Positions 1 through 8,392 of a DNA stretch of 64,000 nucleotides are shown here, one piece after another. How positions within the stretch are numbered: the stretch's first letter is position 1; the number at the start of each line of letters is the position of its first letter. The DNA is from JAWPMT01 sp965215825 (GTDB lineage Bacteria > Bacteroidota > Bacteroidia > Cytophagales > Cyclobacteriaceae), in the NCBI GenBank assembly GCA_965215825.1, contig CBDCEM010000002.1, positions 1,426,001-1,490,000 of the forward strand. The letters are read 5' to 3'. The notes under the pieces are model-generated. The model had not been told where the DNA came from. It saw nothing but the letters and a program-made list of their open reading frames with translations, and did not search any database. The position numbers were made by a program, and so were the translations under genes.

Positions 1-469
1 ATAAAGCAGCATTGTCATGTGCTTTGATACCACAGTCCAGGGTGATGATCAAGTCAAAATCCTTAGTAGCTGCCCAACGTACCCCTTTTTCAGAAAGTCC
101 GTAACCTTCTTCATATCGATCAGGAATGTAATAATCGATCTGACTGACATTACAATAGCTTTTCAAAAAACTATAAACCAAAGCGACAGATGTAGTTCCA
201 TCTACATCATAATCCCCATAGACGAGAATTTTTTCTTTTTTGAAAACCGCATTGCAAATACGATTCACGGCCTTGTCCATGTCTAACATGAGAAAAGGGT
301 CGTGTAATTGATCCAGTGACGGCCTGAAAAACTGTTTGGCAAGATCGAAAGTGCCGATGTTACGTTGGAGTAGCAGCGAACTCAGATCCAGATTAATGTT
401 GAGTGCCTTAGATAGTTGTTTGGCCGAAGTAGGATCCGTTGTTTTGTGAATCACCCACTTTTTTTCCAT
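1..469 (-). CDS. recJ: Single-stranded-DNA exonuclease RecJ, N-terminal part (cut by window edge)
   Basis: Only the first 156 residues are in the window; the gene runs off the left edge. The ATG is at 469-467 on the minus strand. The translation begins MEKKWVIHKT and carries the DHH-superfamily motif I, YGDYDVDGTTS, at residues 84-94, then LDCGIKAHD near residue 144. This is the usual opening of RecJ, a 5'-3' single-strand exonuclease acting in recombination and mismatch repair. The DHH motif and the DHHA1 domain lie outside the window. The family call is confident from the motif I context. Confidence 0.9.
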   Translation of the reverse strand, partial: MEKKWVIHKTTDPTSAKQLSKALNINLDLSSLLLQRNIGTFDLAKQFFRPSLDQLHDPFLMLDMDKAVNRICNAVFKKEKILVYGDYDVDGTTSVALVYSFLKSYCNVSQIDYYIPDRYEEGYGLSEKGVRWAATKDFDLIITLDCGIKAHDNAAL

Positions 470-525
470 CAGCAAATCTTAACTAATTTGTGATTACCTG
501 AATAGAAAAAGTCAAAAAAATTAAC

Positions 526-756
526 TCAAATCAACTCGTTCATGTCCTTTTCGGTCATATAGTGATAATCGAACCAAAAAGAATAGTCTTCATAATTAAC
601 CAAATCGTTCACTACCGGCATCATCTCGGCAATTTCCATGGAGTTTAACTGCGTAGAAGTCCAACTGCTAAATTGGGAGGCCTGGTGCTTCGGTAAATCC
701 GAAAGCCGAATGAACTTATGACCGTCAAAAAATCGAGGTTGCGCCTTTTCTTTCAT
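526..756 (-). CDS. Small conserved-looking hypothetical protein
   Basis: This 76-residue protein lies just upstream of recJ on the same strand, 56 bp away, so the two may be co-transcribed. It is rich in aromatic and acidic residues (EDYSFWFDYHYMTEKD near the C-terminus) and has no signal peptide or membrane segment. I do not recognise a family. The ORF has no competitor in other frames and fits the gap between recJ and the divergent gene at 919, so it is probably real. No function can be given. Confidence 0.5.
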   Translation of the reverse strand: MKEKAQPRFFDGHKFIRLSDLPKHQASQFSSWTSTQLNSMEIAEMMPVVNDLVNYEDYSFWFDYHYMTEKDMNELI

Positions 757-918
757 AACCGAAGGTAAAAGTAGTATGCATGCATACGATATTTACGTTA
801 AGAAGGTCAACATATTGTTAAGAAAATTTGATCAAAAGCTGTATCTATTAGATAAACTGTCAATGAAATACCAAAAAATCCACGAACATCTTACTTACTT
901 TAGGGGCAATTAGAAGCT

Positions 919-1584
919 ATGAAGATTTCATTGAGCGAGATTTGGAATTTTATCCAAATGATAGATCAGCAAGAAAGTGGATGGCATTACTCGCTGACAG
1001 CAGGTAAGGTATGTATCGTGGGCTTGGACCATAAGACATTGCTTGCGCTACGTGGTGATGAGAGTTATGATACGGAATTGTTGCCATCGCTTTTTACATT
1101 TCGAGAAATTTTGTGGCAGCCTGATGTTTTCACAGAAGCATCCATGAGTTTGCCAGGTTTGAGGATTCTAAAGGCTTTTAGTGAAGAATGTGCAGCGCAA
1201 CTTCAGGAAGAAAGCACTACAACGTCAGGAATTTACTCCGAACTTGTGTTGGGGCTAAGTATTGCGTCAGAAGAGTCTATTCAACAATTAGAATCTGGGA
1301 ATGTGCCAGTTACGAAAGTGTTGCGAGATCTTAGGAAAGCTTGTTTCCCAATTATTAAATTTTTCATCTTTCACCCACAAAACCGCATTGATTATCACCA
1401 GGATGCTGTCAATCGACTAAACTATGCTGTAAAAATTATGCTGACACAGTTTTATGGTCGCTACACGGAGTTGGAAGACCCATATTGGGAGATAACCTAT
1501 GACCAACCATCAAAGAACGGGGCAACGAAAGCGGTGACCAAAGGCCAGTTAAAAACTGAGGAAGTACCTTCAAAAGAAGATTGA
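919..1584 (+). CDS. Hypothetical protein, 221 aa
   Basis: This soluble-looking protein has no signal peptide or membrane segment. It opens MKISLSEIWNFIQMIDQQES and ends in a polar, lysine/glutamate-rich tail. I recognise no family. It lies 65 bp upstream of the VTT membrane protein and hemH on the same strand and could be the first gene of that unit. The codon pattern is coding-like and the start is ATG. Its role is unknown. Confidence 0.6.
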   Translation: MKISLSEIWNFIQMIDQQESGWHYSLTAGKVCIVGLDHKTLLALRGDESYDTELLPSLFTFREILWQPDVFTEASMSLPGLRILKAFSEECAAQLQEESTTTSGIYSELVLGLSIASEESIQQLESGNVPVTKVLRDLRKACFPIIKFFIFHPQNRIDYHQDAVNRLNYAVKIMLTQFYGRYTELEDPYWEITYDQPSKNGATKAVTKGQLKTEEVPSKED

Positions 1585-1649
1585 ACCTATCTGGACATTT
1601 GCTGTTAAAGAAAACAACTGACCTTAGAAACGAAGTATAGAATTACCCT

Positions 1650-2240
1650 TTGAAAACGGAAGAAACCAAAAGTTCCCGCGAAAGAACTCGCTTTTTAGCC
1701 AAGAATCTGGGCAGAGGGCTCATATGGCTAACTATCATTGTTGGTGGCTACATTGTGGCTACGAGGTATTTTCAATTTGACCTGAAAGAGGCGATGGGAC
1801 CCGTTTATGATGAGCCCATCATTATTTACAGCATCTTTCTTAGCTCGGAGGTAATCTTTGGGATCATACCCCCCGAGTTTTTTATGTTTTGGTCTGCCAG
1901 GCAAGGTGACCTTGATATTTACATACAAAACACGGCTCTGTTAGCTGGCATTTCTTATTTGGCAGGAGTTATTGGCTATGGGATTGGGTCTTTTTTCAAC
2001 ACCACTCAGCTTTATCGCACAATCAAAAAGAACTTCCTTGGGAAGGTAGAAAAGCAATTTCAAGCCTATGGCGGATTCCTGGTACTGGTTGCAGCGCTTA
2101 CGCCATTACCATTTTCAGGTATTTGTATGCTTGTAGGCGCCGTTAAATACCCATTTCGGAAATTTTTGTTGATGGCGCTTATCCGATTTGCAAGGTTTGG
2201 TGTTTACGCTTATATCATTTGGCAGACGAATTCATTTTAA
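1650..2240 (+). CDS. VTT/SNARE-associated (DedA/YqaA-like) membrane protein
   Basis: This 196-residue integral membrane protein starts with TTG at 1650; no ATG lies nearby in frame. A short basic N-terminus (about 20 residues, many K/R) is followed by four or five hydrophobic stretches near residues 21-40, 57-78, 92-115, 140-165 and 172-192. The segment AALTPLPFSGICMLVGAVKY resembles the conserved re-entrant loop of VTT-domain proteins, which include lipid scramblase-like DedA proteins. The stop codon is 3 bp from the hemH start, so the two are almost certainly co-transcribed. Family assignment is by pattern only. Confidence 0.65.
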   Translation: MKTEETKSSRERTRFLAKNLGRGLIWLTIIVGGYIVATRYFQFDLKEAMGPVYDEPIIIYSIFLSSEVIFGIIPPEFFMFWSARQGDLDIYIQNTALLAGISYLAGVIGYGIGSFFNTTQLYRTIKKNFLGKVEKQFQAYGGFLVLVAALTPLPFSGICMLVGAVKYPFRKFLLMALIRFARFGVYAYIIWQTNSF

Positions 2241-2243
2241 ATC

Positions 2244-3260
2244 ATGGAGCAAAAAACTGGCGTACTTCTCGTAAACCTCGGCACTCCCAACTCAACGGCG
2301 GTACCTGATGTGCGAAAATACCTTAGAGAGTTTCTTTCTGATAAAAGGGTAATTGATATTCCGACCGTTCCGCGATGGATGCTCGTCAACTTGATCATAG
2401 CACCTTTTCGAGCACCGAAATCTGCGGCTGAATACAGAAAACTATTTACGGAACGCGGCTCTCCATTGAAGTACTATACGGATGACATAACTCATCTTTT
2501 GCAAGAGGTATTGGGGCCTGATTATTTGGTACAATTCGCAATGAGATATCAGGAGCCGTCACTTCCTGACGTGTTGAAGAAAATGAAGGAAGCGAGGGTT
2601 TCCTCTATCCATGTAATTCCGCTTTTCCCGCAATATGCCTCTGCGACAACAGGGTCAGTAATTGATCGGGTCATGGAAATTGTAAAAGAATGGCAAATCA
2701 TCCCTGAGATCAAATTCACCTCTCAATTTTTGGAGCAAGAACTATTCATCGAAACCATCGCTGATCAAGGATCTGTTTTCATTGAAAAAGAAAGCTATGA
2801 TCATTTTGTTTTCAGTTATCATGGCTTGCCCGAGAGACAAATCAGGAAAGGTTCCTACGGCGAATATTGCCAACTGGGCAAATGTTGCAACACACTTAAT
2901 GAGCACAATCGGTACTGCTACAGAGCGCAATGTTTTGAAACCACACGTCTGATAGCGAAGAAACTGGATATCCCAGAAGAAAAATATACAGTTTGTTTTC
3001 AGTCCAGATTGGGGAAGGACCCATGGGTACAACCATATACTGAAGACACACTTATGAATTTGGCGAAAGAAGGGAAGAAAAAGGTGTTGGCATTTTCTCC
3101 AGCGTTTGTTTCGGATTGCCTCGAAACCACCATTGAAGTTGGAGAAACCTATATGGAAGATTTCATTCATGCTGGCGGAGAAAAGTGGGATTTGGTACCA
3201 AGTCTGAACGCGGAACCCAAATGGGTGGAATGTTTAAAGCAATTGGTTTTGGAAAAGTAG
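2244..3260 (+). CDS. hemH: Ferrochelatase
   Basis: HemH inserts Fe(II) into protoporphyrin IX (or coproporphyrin III, depending on the pathway) in haem synthesis. The 338-residue protein opens with KTGVLLVNLGTPNS, the family signature start. It contains the catalytic-histidine motif FSYHGLPERQ and, further on, FQSRLGKDPWVQPYTEDTL and the late motif PAFVSDCLETTIEVGE. Between them is a cysteine-rich stretch (C-x4-CC-x9-C-x4-C, about residues 210-232). Similar cysteines bind a [2Fe-2S] cluster in some bacterial ferrochelatases. The gene follows the VTT membrane gene by 3 bp. Confidence 0.95.
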   Translation: MEQKTGVLLVNLGTPNSTAVPDVRKYLREFLSDKRVIDIPTVPRWMLVNLIIAPFRAPKSAAEYRKLFTERGSPLKYYTDDITHLLQEVLGPDYLVQFAMRYQEPSLPDVLKKMKEARVSSIHVIPLFPQYASATTGSVIDRVMEIVKEWQIIPEIKFTSQFLEQELFIETIADQGSVFIEKESYDHFVFSYHGLPERQIRKGSYGEYCQLGKCCNTLNEHNRYCYRAQCFETTRLIAKKLDIPEEKYTVCFQSRLGKDPWVQPYTEDTLMNLAKEGKKKVLAFSPAFVSDCLETTIEVGETYMEDFIHAGGEKWDLVPSLNAEPKWVECLKQLVLEK

Positions 3261-3288
3261 TGAGTAGTACCTCTGAAGAAACTACTCA
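3261..3288. terminator. Inverted repeat after hemH, possible terminator
   Basis: The 8-bp arms TGAGTAGT (3261-3268) and ACTACTCA (3281-3288) match perfectly around a 12-nt loop, directly behind the hemH stop and before a convergent gene. No T-run follows, so a terminator role is only possible. Confidence 0.3.
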
Positions 3289-3302
3289 CAATAGGTATTA
3301 AA

Positions 3303-3581
3303 TCAATAATCCAATGCAGCAAGTGCGGGAGAACCATTGAATACATTCACCTTTCCAACGGTTGTATAAACCAAAGTGCTCCAGGAATTAGTGCCGCCCG
3401 AAAGAGGCATTTCGACAGCATTCCCACTAATATCTACAGAGATTTTGTCTCCTGATTGAGAGAATTTGTGGATCGACGAAGGTGCTCCATTTTCGGGAAC
3501 ACTGATCGACTGACCATCGACAGATACATTTAAGGCATTTCCTGAAAAGTTTACTACGGTGAAATAATTGTTCGCAGCCAT
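3303..3581 (-). CDS. Small hypothetical beta-rich protein
   Basis: This 92-residue protein opens MAANNYFTVVNFSGNALNVS and consists of alternating hydrophobic and polar residues with many G, S, N and V. That pattern suggests a small all-beta domain. There is no signal peptide. It stands alone between hemH (convergent) and the glycosyltransferase gene. I do not recognise a family and cannot propose a function. Confidence 0.55.
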   Translation of the reverse strand: MAANNYFTVVNFSGNALNVSVDGQSISVPENGAPSSIHKFSQSGDKISVDISGNAVEMPLSGGTNSWSTLVYTTVGKVNVFNGSPALAALDY

Positions 3582-3770
3582 GATTATGAAATTTTACTGA
3601 TTGTATGCCTACTCTTTTAAGGCTTTTCGGCGTACTCCTTTTTTAATCGAGACAATCTGTCTATGCTGAAGTGATTATCTCGATTGATTATGATGTAAAG
3701 TTGGGAAATGCATTGCCTTCACTGCTGCTGCGAATGCGGCGCATCGTCATTTACCGCAAATGAGGTAGGG

Positions 3771-4487
3771 TCACTCATTTGGAGTATCATTATGTTGCCA
3801 GTAGGCGGAACCGAATTGATTTACTTCCAGCCCTGCCAGGTAGATTAACCATACTTTGAAGTCATACCAGAATACCCGAAGAAATCCATTCTCAAGAAAT
3901 CTACGGGCAGATGTGTAGATCGGTGCAGGTACTAATTTTAACTTCCCCTTTTTTTTGAGCTGTTTACAGAGATACGAGCTTTCCATGATCAGCTTTTCCG
4001 GATAACCACCCAGCTCGTCGAGAATTGATTTGCGACAAAAGAGCGCTTGATCTCCCAGGAAATTATGATCTAGTCGCATACGAACACGATTGATAGCGGC
4101 AAGGCCTTGTAAATACCATCTTCGCTCCCGAAATTGAAAATCAAAAGCACCGCCTACGGCCGTGGTGTCATTGAGACATTCGCCAATGAGTAGGTCAAAA
4201 TTTTTGGGTAACAAGGTGTCTGCATCCAGAAAGATGATCACTTCACCGCTGGCTCTTTGATAACCATAGTTGAGAACAGCGTATTTTTTACCCTTCAGGT
4301 TCGGTTTTTCAAATACACAAATAGGAAGATCTTTTATGCTTTCAAGTGTCCCGTCCTTACTTCCATTGTCAACAACAATGAACTCAATGGATTTGGAATC
4401 TGAGCTCATATCCATACTATGCAGTATAGTATGCCGTAGGTTGACGGCTTCGTTTAATGTAGGAATTACGATGCTTAAGGATTTCAA
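3771..4487 (-). CDS. Glycosyltransferase family 2
   Basis: This 238-residue GT-A fold transferase opens with SIVIPTLNEAVNL, followed by the nucleotide-binding EFIVVDNGSKDGT (about 35-47) and the metal-binding DxD-type motif IIFLDADTLLP (DAD at 88-90). There is no membrane segment of clear length, though the C-terminal part is hydrophobic. It would move a sugar from a nucleotide-sugar donor to an unknown acceptor, perhaps in surface polysaccharide or lipid glycosylation. It is followed on the same strand by no obvious partner, so the substrate cannot be inferred. Confidence 0.85.
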   Translation of the reverse strand: MKSLSIVIPTLNEAVNLRHTILHSMDMSSDSKSIEFIVVDNGSKDGTLESIKDLPICVFEKPNLKGKKYAVLNYGYQRASGEVIIFLDADTLLPKNFDLLIGECLNDTTAVGGAFDFQFRERRWYLQGLAAINRVRMRLDHNFLGDQALFCRKSILDELGGYPEKLIMESSYLCKQLKKKGKLKLVPAPIYTSARRFLENGFLRVFWYDFKVWLIYLAGLEVNQFGSAYWQHNDTPNE

Positions 4488-4548
4488 TCCAGTGATTTAG
4501 TCCGCAAGTCTGAGAATTTTTTAAACAAATAGAAAGGATTATTGAAAA

Positions 4549-4576
4549 GGAAGCCGCCTTCTGTCCGGCGACTTCC
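4549..4576 (-). terminator. Rho-independent-type terminator of the papain-like gene
   Basis: The hairpin arms are GGAAGCCGCC (4549-4558) and GGCGACTTCC (4567-4576), giving 9 pairs with one mismatch. On the minus strand the stem is followed by TTTTCAATAA. It lies 35 bp behind the stop of the gene at 4611-6599. Confidence 0.5.
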
Positions 4577-4610
4577 TGAATTTCACTACACCTTTAGGTT
4601 GCATGAAGCA

Positions 4611-6599
4611 TCATCGAATAATTGAAATTTTCCTGATGTCTAACAGGTTTTTATCCAGATCAAAGAATCGAGCCACTAGTATTCCCGCTGGTAGATTACT
4701 AAGATCCATGGCATGTTGATTCTTCACAATTCTAAATTCCTTGAGTTTTTGACCTGACAGGCTAATGATCTGAACCTTCAATTCCTGAAGTGATGGGTGA
4801 CTGCTAAATATTTCATCCGACCCCAGGGTTTGCGCCAAGCCAAAACCTGGAGGGAAAATTCCAATACCACCACCACTACAATCATCGAGATAGCCTGTTC
4901 GGGTGGTCCATGCAGTGAAGGAACCACAGGATTTTCTAACACGTACCCGATAATATTGGTAAGCTCCATCAATATTGTTTGTTTGAATATTAATGGTGTT
5001 TGTGCCATGTCCATTTAAAATGGTGGCGCCTGAAACGAACCATTCATAAATTGGACATTCACCTGAGTTATTATCAATAGCCATCAGTTGTGCAGCACTT
5101 CCCGGACATACATCAGAAATTTGTCCACTTGCCGGTCCGTTCAATTGAATGCCTGTAGGTTGCATGACATTTCCTCCAGAGACAGTGATCAGTTCCGAAT
5201 CCGAACAAGAACCATTCACATCAGTATAAGATACGGAAATATTGCCGTTGAAGGAGTTGTTGCAATTATCAGCCTGTACAAGTAAGGTAGTACCGTTAAT
5301 GCCGCCGATGACTGATACTCCAAAAGGAACTTGCCAGGAAATGTTCGTAGCTGAGCCGGTCCCTCCCGTCAACTGATACGTAGCGATATTACAGCCAATC
5401 ATACCAGGTCCGGAAATGTAAAAGTCGCAGGAATGATCTGAGGTAGCATCTGCACAAACCGTGACCGACTTGGTTTCAGTGCATGAATTGTTAACGTCGC
5501 TATAACTCACCTGAATCTGCCCGGAAAATGGTGTGCCATTATTATCTGATCTGACAGTCACAGTTGAGCTATTGGCGCCACTTACTATGGTGACCCCTGG
5601 AGGAAATTGCCAGGAGATATTTGTTGCATTACCTGTTCCACCAGTCAGCTGGTAAGTTGTGTTACTGCATCCAATTGTTCCTGAACCTGAAATAGAGAAA
5701 TCGCACGGATCATCAGTTGGACAATTGTTGCAAACAGCATTTCCGCTAACATAGGTCAATTTTCTTACCTGGTGATCATTAAACTGACTGACAGACATAT
5801 GTTTCCTTTTAGAAGCGGATCCTGGCCAACTGTCTTTAAAGTAAAAATTACCATTAGTGTGTTCGTAAATAAAAATAGCATGCTGAATGCCGCTGGAAAC
5901 TCCAGCACAAGTCCCAATTCCGTAATTATCAATTACCGCAACCACACCATTTCCTGCCGCTAATTGATCAATGACCAGCTGATCAGAAATATTACCATTG
6001 ATATGATGAACCGTAAGGTTACTAAAGGAAAAATCAGGATTTCCCAGTGCCTGGGAAAAATCGAATGTTTCACTTCCGAAGATGTCTTCAGGGCAATCGC
6101 CTGCCGAACTTTTTTTGTAACCCCCAAATGACTCACACCAATTGAAGTTTGAGACGGTACCAAGAGGCCCTGCATTAGTACAACCAAAGCTTGCCAGCCC
6201 ATTAAAGGGTCCACAGTCATTGGGATTATAATTGGGCAACTGAGATGGGCTTACAAAATTGAAAGCTGAACTTGCCTGAACTGTTCCATGATTAATCATG
6301 TGTTCCAGAGGGAGCGATACCAATTGTGTTAAGGAATGATCCGGATTGCCATCCGCACCACCTAAAACACAGTCACTCCAGTACCTCCATTCGTTGAAGT
6401 CTGCACCGGAATGCCCATCTTGCATATACCCTTGAGCTTGTAACGCTTTGGATTCCATGGCTGCCACCGTGGCGAAAATGTAGCAAGGCCCTTGTAGTAA
6501 TTGATCTGATACATGATCAGAGTAAGGGACTTTCTGGGCCATCAATTGGCTTCCAAATAGCATCGAAAGCCCCATGCTGAATAGCAGTTTTTTTATCAT
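4611..6599 (-). CDS. Secreted papain-like (C1) protein with PKD-like repeats and T9SS sorting tail
   Basis: The 662-residue protein has a signal peptide (about 1-21, ending LMAQ). A papain-type core follows: Q36-G-P-C39-Y-I-F-A matches the Gln/Cys site, H240 lies in GIQHAIFIYEH, and the position of the usual Asn in NSW is Asp256 (KDSWP). Two near-identical PKD/Ig-like modules of about 85 residues follow (about 300-383 and 391-475, each starting CDF.ISG). A third, looser module comes next. The last 75 residues look like a T9SS type A sorting domain (LKVQIISLSGQKL...LSNLPAGILVARF). It is likely exported through Sec and T9SS to the cell surface. Substrate unknown. Confidence 0.8.
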   Translation of the reverse strand: MIKKLLFSMGLSMLFGSQLMAQKVPYSDHVSDQLLQGPCYIFATVAAMESKALQAQGYMQDGHSGADFNEWRYWSDCVLGGADGNPDHSLTQLVSLPLEHMINHGTVQASSAFNFVSPSQLPNYNPNDCGPFNGLASFGCTNAGPLGTVSNFNWCESFGGYKKSSAGDCPEDIFGSETFDFSQALGNPDFSFSNLTVHHINGNISDQLVIDQLAAGNGVVAVIDNYGIGTCAGVSSGIQHAIFIYEHTNGNFYFKDSWPGSASKRKHMSVSQFNDHQVRKLTYVSGNAVCNNCPTDDPCDFSISGSGTIGCSNTTYQLTGGTGNATNISWQFPPGVTIVSGANSSTVTVRSDNNGTPFSGQIQVSYSDVNNSCTETKSVTVCADATSDHSCDFYISGPGMIGCNIATYQLTGGTGSATNISWQVPFGVSVIGGINGTTLLVQADNCNNSFNGNISVSYTDVNGSCSDSELITVSGGNVMQPTGIQLNGPASGQISDVCPGSAAQLMAIDNNSGECPIYEWFVSGATILNGHGTNTINIQTNNIDGAYQYYRVRVRKSCGSFTAWTTRTGYLDDCSGGGIGIFPPGFGLAQTLGSDEIFSSHPSLQELKVQIISLSGQKLKEFRIVKNQHAMDLSNLPAGILVARFFDLDKNLLDIRKISIIR

Positions 6600-6780
6600 A
6601 GTTGTGTCATTTTTAGGTTGGGATGAAAGATAATCTCTTTTTAAACAAAAAGACGGTTGCCGTTATTAATAAGAAATATGTTGTACCTATTCGAGCATTG
6701 AATTCAATGGGAACTTTCATGTCGAATAAATGACAAGTCCAGTGGACTAGCTATCTTGAGATGAATTCAATTGCTTTCCA

Positions 6781-8301
6781 ATGAAAATCCTCACAAGAGC
6801 TACTTTATTCACCTTCATTTTTCTGTATGACATTAGCCCCGGCTGGGCACAGGTCGATCCATTTAAGCAGCATATCGAGGAAAATGGCCATCAGATCATC
6901 AAAGATTTTGCAGAATTACTGGCCATACCTAACGTGGCTTACGATTTGCCAAACATCAATAAGAATGCAAGTTTCATTGTAGAAGAACTGAAAGAAAGAG
7001 GAGTGGAGGCAAAGCTGCTGAGAACAGTAGGTACGCCACCCATTGTATTTGGCTACCTGCCGGTTGAAGGGGCCACACGAACCCTGGCCTTCTATGTCCA
7101 CTATGATGGGCAGCCCGTGAATAAAGCCAATTGGACCAACGATCCCTGGGAACCGGTTTTATATGACAGGGCAATTCACGAGGGAGGCCAGCCAATTGCT
7201 TTTCCTAAAAAGGGCGAAGAAATAGATGAGGAGTATAGATTATATGCCCGATCAGCCGGAGATGATAAAGGACCTATCATTAGTATTTTAAATGCCCTTG
7301 ATGTGATTCGGAAAGAAAACCTGGAGATTACATCCAACCTGGTTCTTTTCTTTGAAGGACAGGAAGAAGCAGGTTCAAAGAACCTTAGACGCTACCTGGA
7401 AGACAACAGTGAATTGATTGATGAAATCGATCTTTGGATGTTTTGTGATGGTCCCGTACATCAGTCCCGAAGACCTCAGTTGGTGTTCGGCGTACGGGGT
7501 GTTACCGGTATGGAAGTTACTGTATACGGCCCCAACCGGTCGCTTCACAGTGGACACTATGGCAATTGGGCACCAGTCCCCGGTCAGATGATTTCCACGC
7601 TTATTTCCAGCATGAAAGACCTGGACGGAAACGTGATCATAGATGGTTTCTATGATGATGTGGCCCCATTAAGTTCAAGAGAAATAGAAGCTTTGGCAAG
7701 CGCTCCGGATGTGGATGCCTCGCTTAGAATGGAATTGGGTTTGAATGATACCGAGGGTAGTGAATCGCTTTACCAAAGATTACTTTATCCGTCTTTGACC
7801 ATCAAAGGAATAAGTACCGGAAATGTAGGCCAGGAGGCCAGAAACGTGATCCCTTCGACAGCTACTACTTCCTTAGGAATAAGATTGGTAAAAGGTTGTG
7901 ACCCGGAACAGATGAAAGACCTGGTAGAAGCACATATAAGAAAACAAGGCTATCATATTGTACGAGAAGATCCGGATCAGGAAACTCGCATGAAGTATCC
8001 CAGGATTGCGAAAGTTACCCGAGGTGGAGGGTATCCCGCAGCTCGTACTTCGATGGAAGTACCAATAACGCAGGAAGTCGTAACTGCCACGCGCAAAGTG
8101 GTTGGAGAGGACCTGGTACTGCTACCAACATTAGGGGGTTCCTTACCGCTCTATCTATTCACTGATGTATTGAAGAAGCCAGCCATCATCGTTCCTATAG
8201 CCAATCATGATAATAACCAGCACGCTGCAGACGAAAACCTTAGGCTAGCTAATCTTTGGTACGGAATAGAATTGATGGGAGCGATCATGACGATGGAGTG
8301 A
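6781..8301 (+). CDS. Secreted M20-family zinc metallopeptidase (carboxypeptidase/dipeptidase-like)
   Basis: The 506-residue protein has a signal peptide (about 1-23, ending GWAQ). Metal-site motifs of the M20 family are all visible: VHYDGQP (H107, D109), GDDKGP (D161), EGQEEAGS (E195/E196) and a late histidine in NHDNNQHAADENL. The dimerisation lid domain lies between about 240 and 370. M20 enzymes remove amino acids from peptides, here presumably in the periplasm. It is divergent from the papain-like gene and convergent with the GH130-like gene. Confidence 0.88.
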   Translation: MKILTRATLFTFIFLYDISPGWAQVDPFKQHIEENGHQIIKDFAELLAIPNVAYDLPNINKNASFIVEELKERGVEAKLLRTVGTPPIVFGYLPVEGATRTLAFYVHYDGQPVNKANWTNDPWEPVLYDRAIHEGGQPIAFPKKGEEIDEEYRLYARSAGDDKGPIISILNALDVIRKENLEITSNLVLFFEGQEEAGSKNLRRYLEDNSELIDEIDLWMFCDGPVHQSRRPQLVFGVRGVTGMEVTVYGPNRSLHSGHYGNWAPVPGQMISTLISSMKDLDGNVIIDGFYDDVAPLSSREIEALASAPDVDASLRMELGLNDTEGSESLYQRLLYPSLTIKGISTGNVGQEARNVIPSTATTSLGIRLVKGCDPEQMKDLVEAHIRKQGYHIVREDPDQETRMKYPRIAKVTRGGGYPAARTSMEVPITQEVVTATRKVVGEDLVLLPTLGGSLPLYLFTDVLKKPAIIVPIANHDNNQHAADENLRLANLWYGIELMGAIMTME

Positions 8302-8337
8302 TCGCAGGAGAGGAGACCATGCTAGCTCCTGAATTGA

Positions 8338-8364
8338 CGCTCAAATTCGACTGGATGTTGAGCG
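8338..8364. terminator. Hairpin between convergent genes, possible terminator
   Basis: Arms CGCTCAA (8338-8344) and TTGAGCG (8358-8364) lie between two convergent stops and are followed by an AT-rich stretch (attgaataaaaa). A second dyad, GCGATCA/TGATCGC (8281-8287 and 8299-8305), spans the end of the M20 gene. The terminator role is inferred only. Confidence 0.35.
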
Positions 8365-8392
8365 ATTGAATAAAAATCGAGAAACAGGTCAT

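Noticed and set aside
2742..3170. 142-residue minus-strand frame opposite hemH
   Set aside because: Fully inside the ferrochelatase gene, with no motif and no signal.
3645..3685. Inverted repeat AATCGAGA...TCTCGATT upstream of the small beta-rich gene
   Set aside because: Only 8-bp arms with a 25-bp spacer in AT-rich DNA; I cannot tell it from chance.
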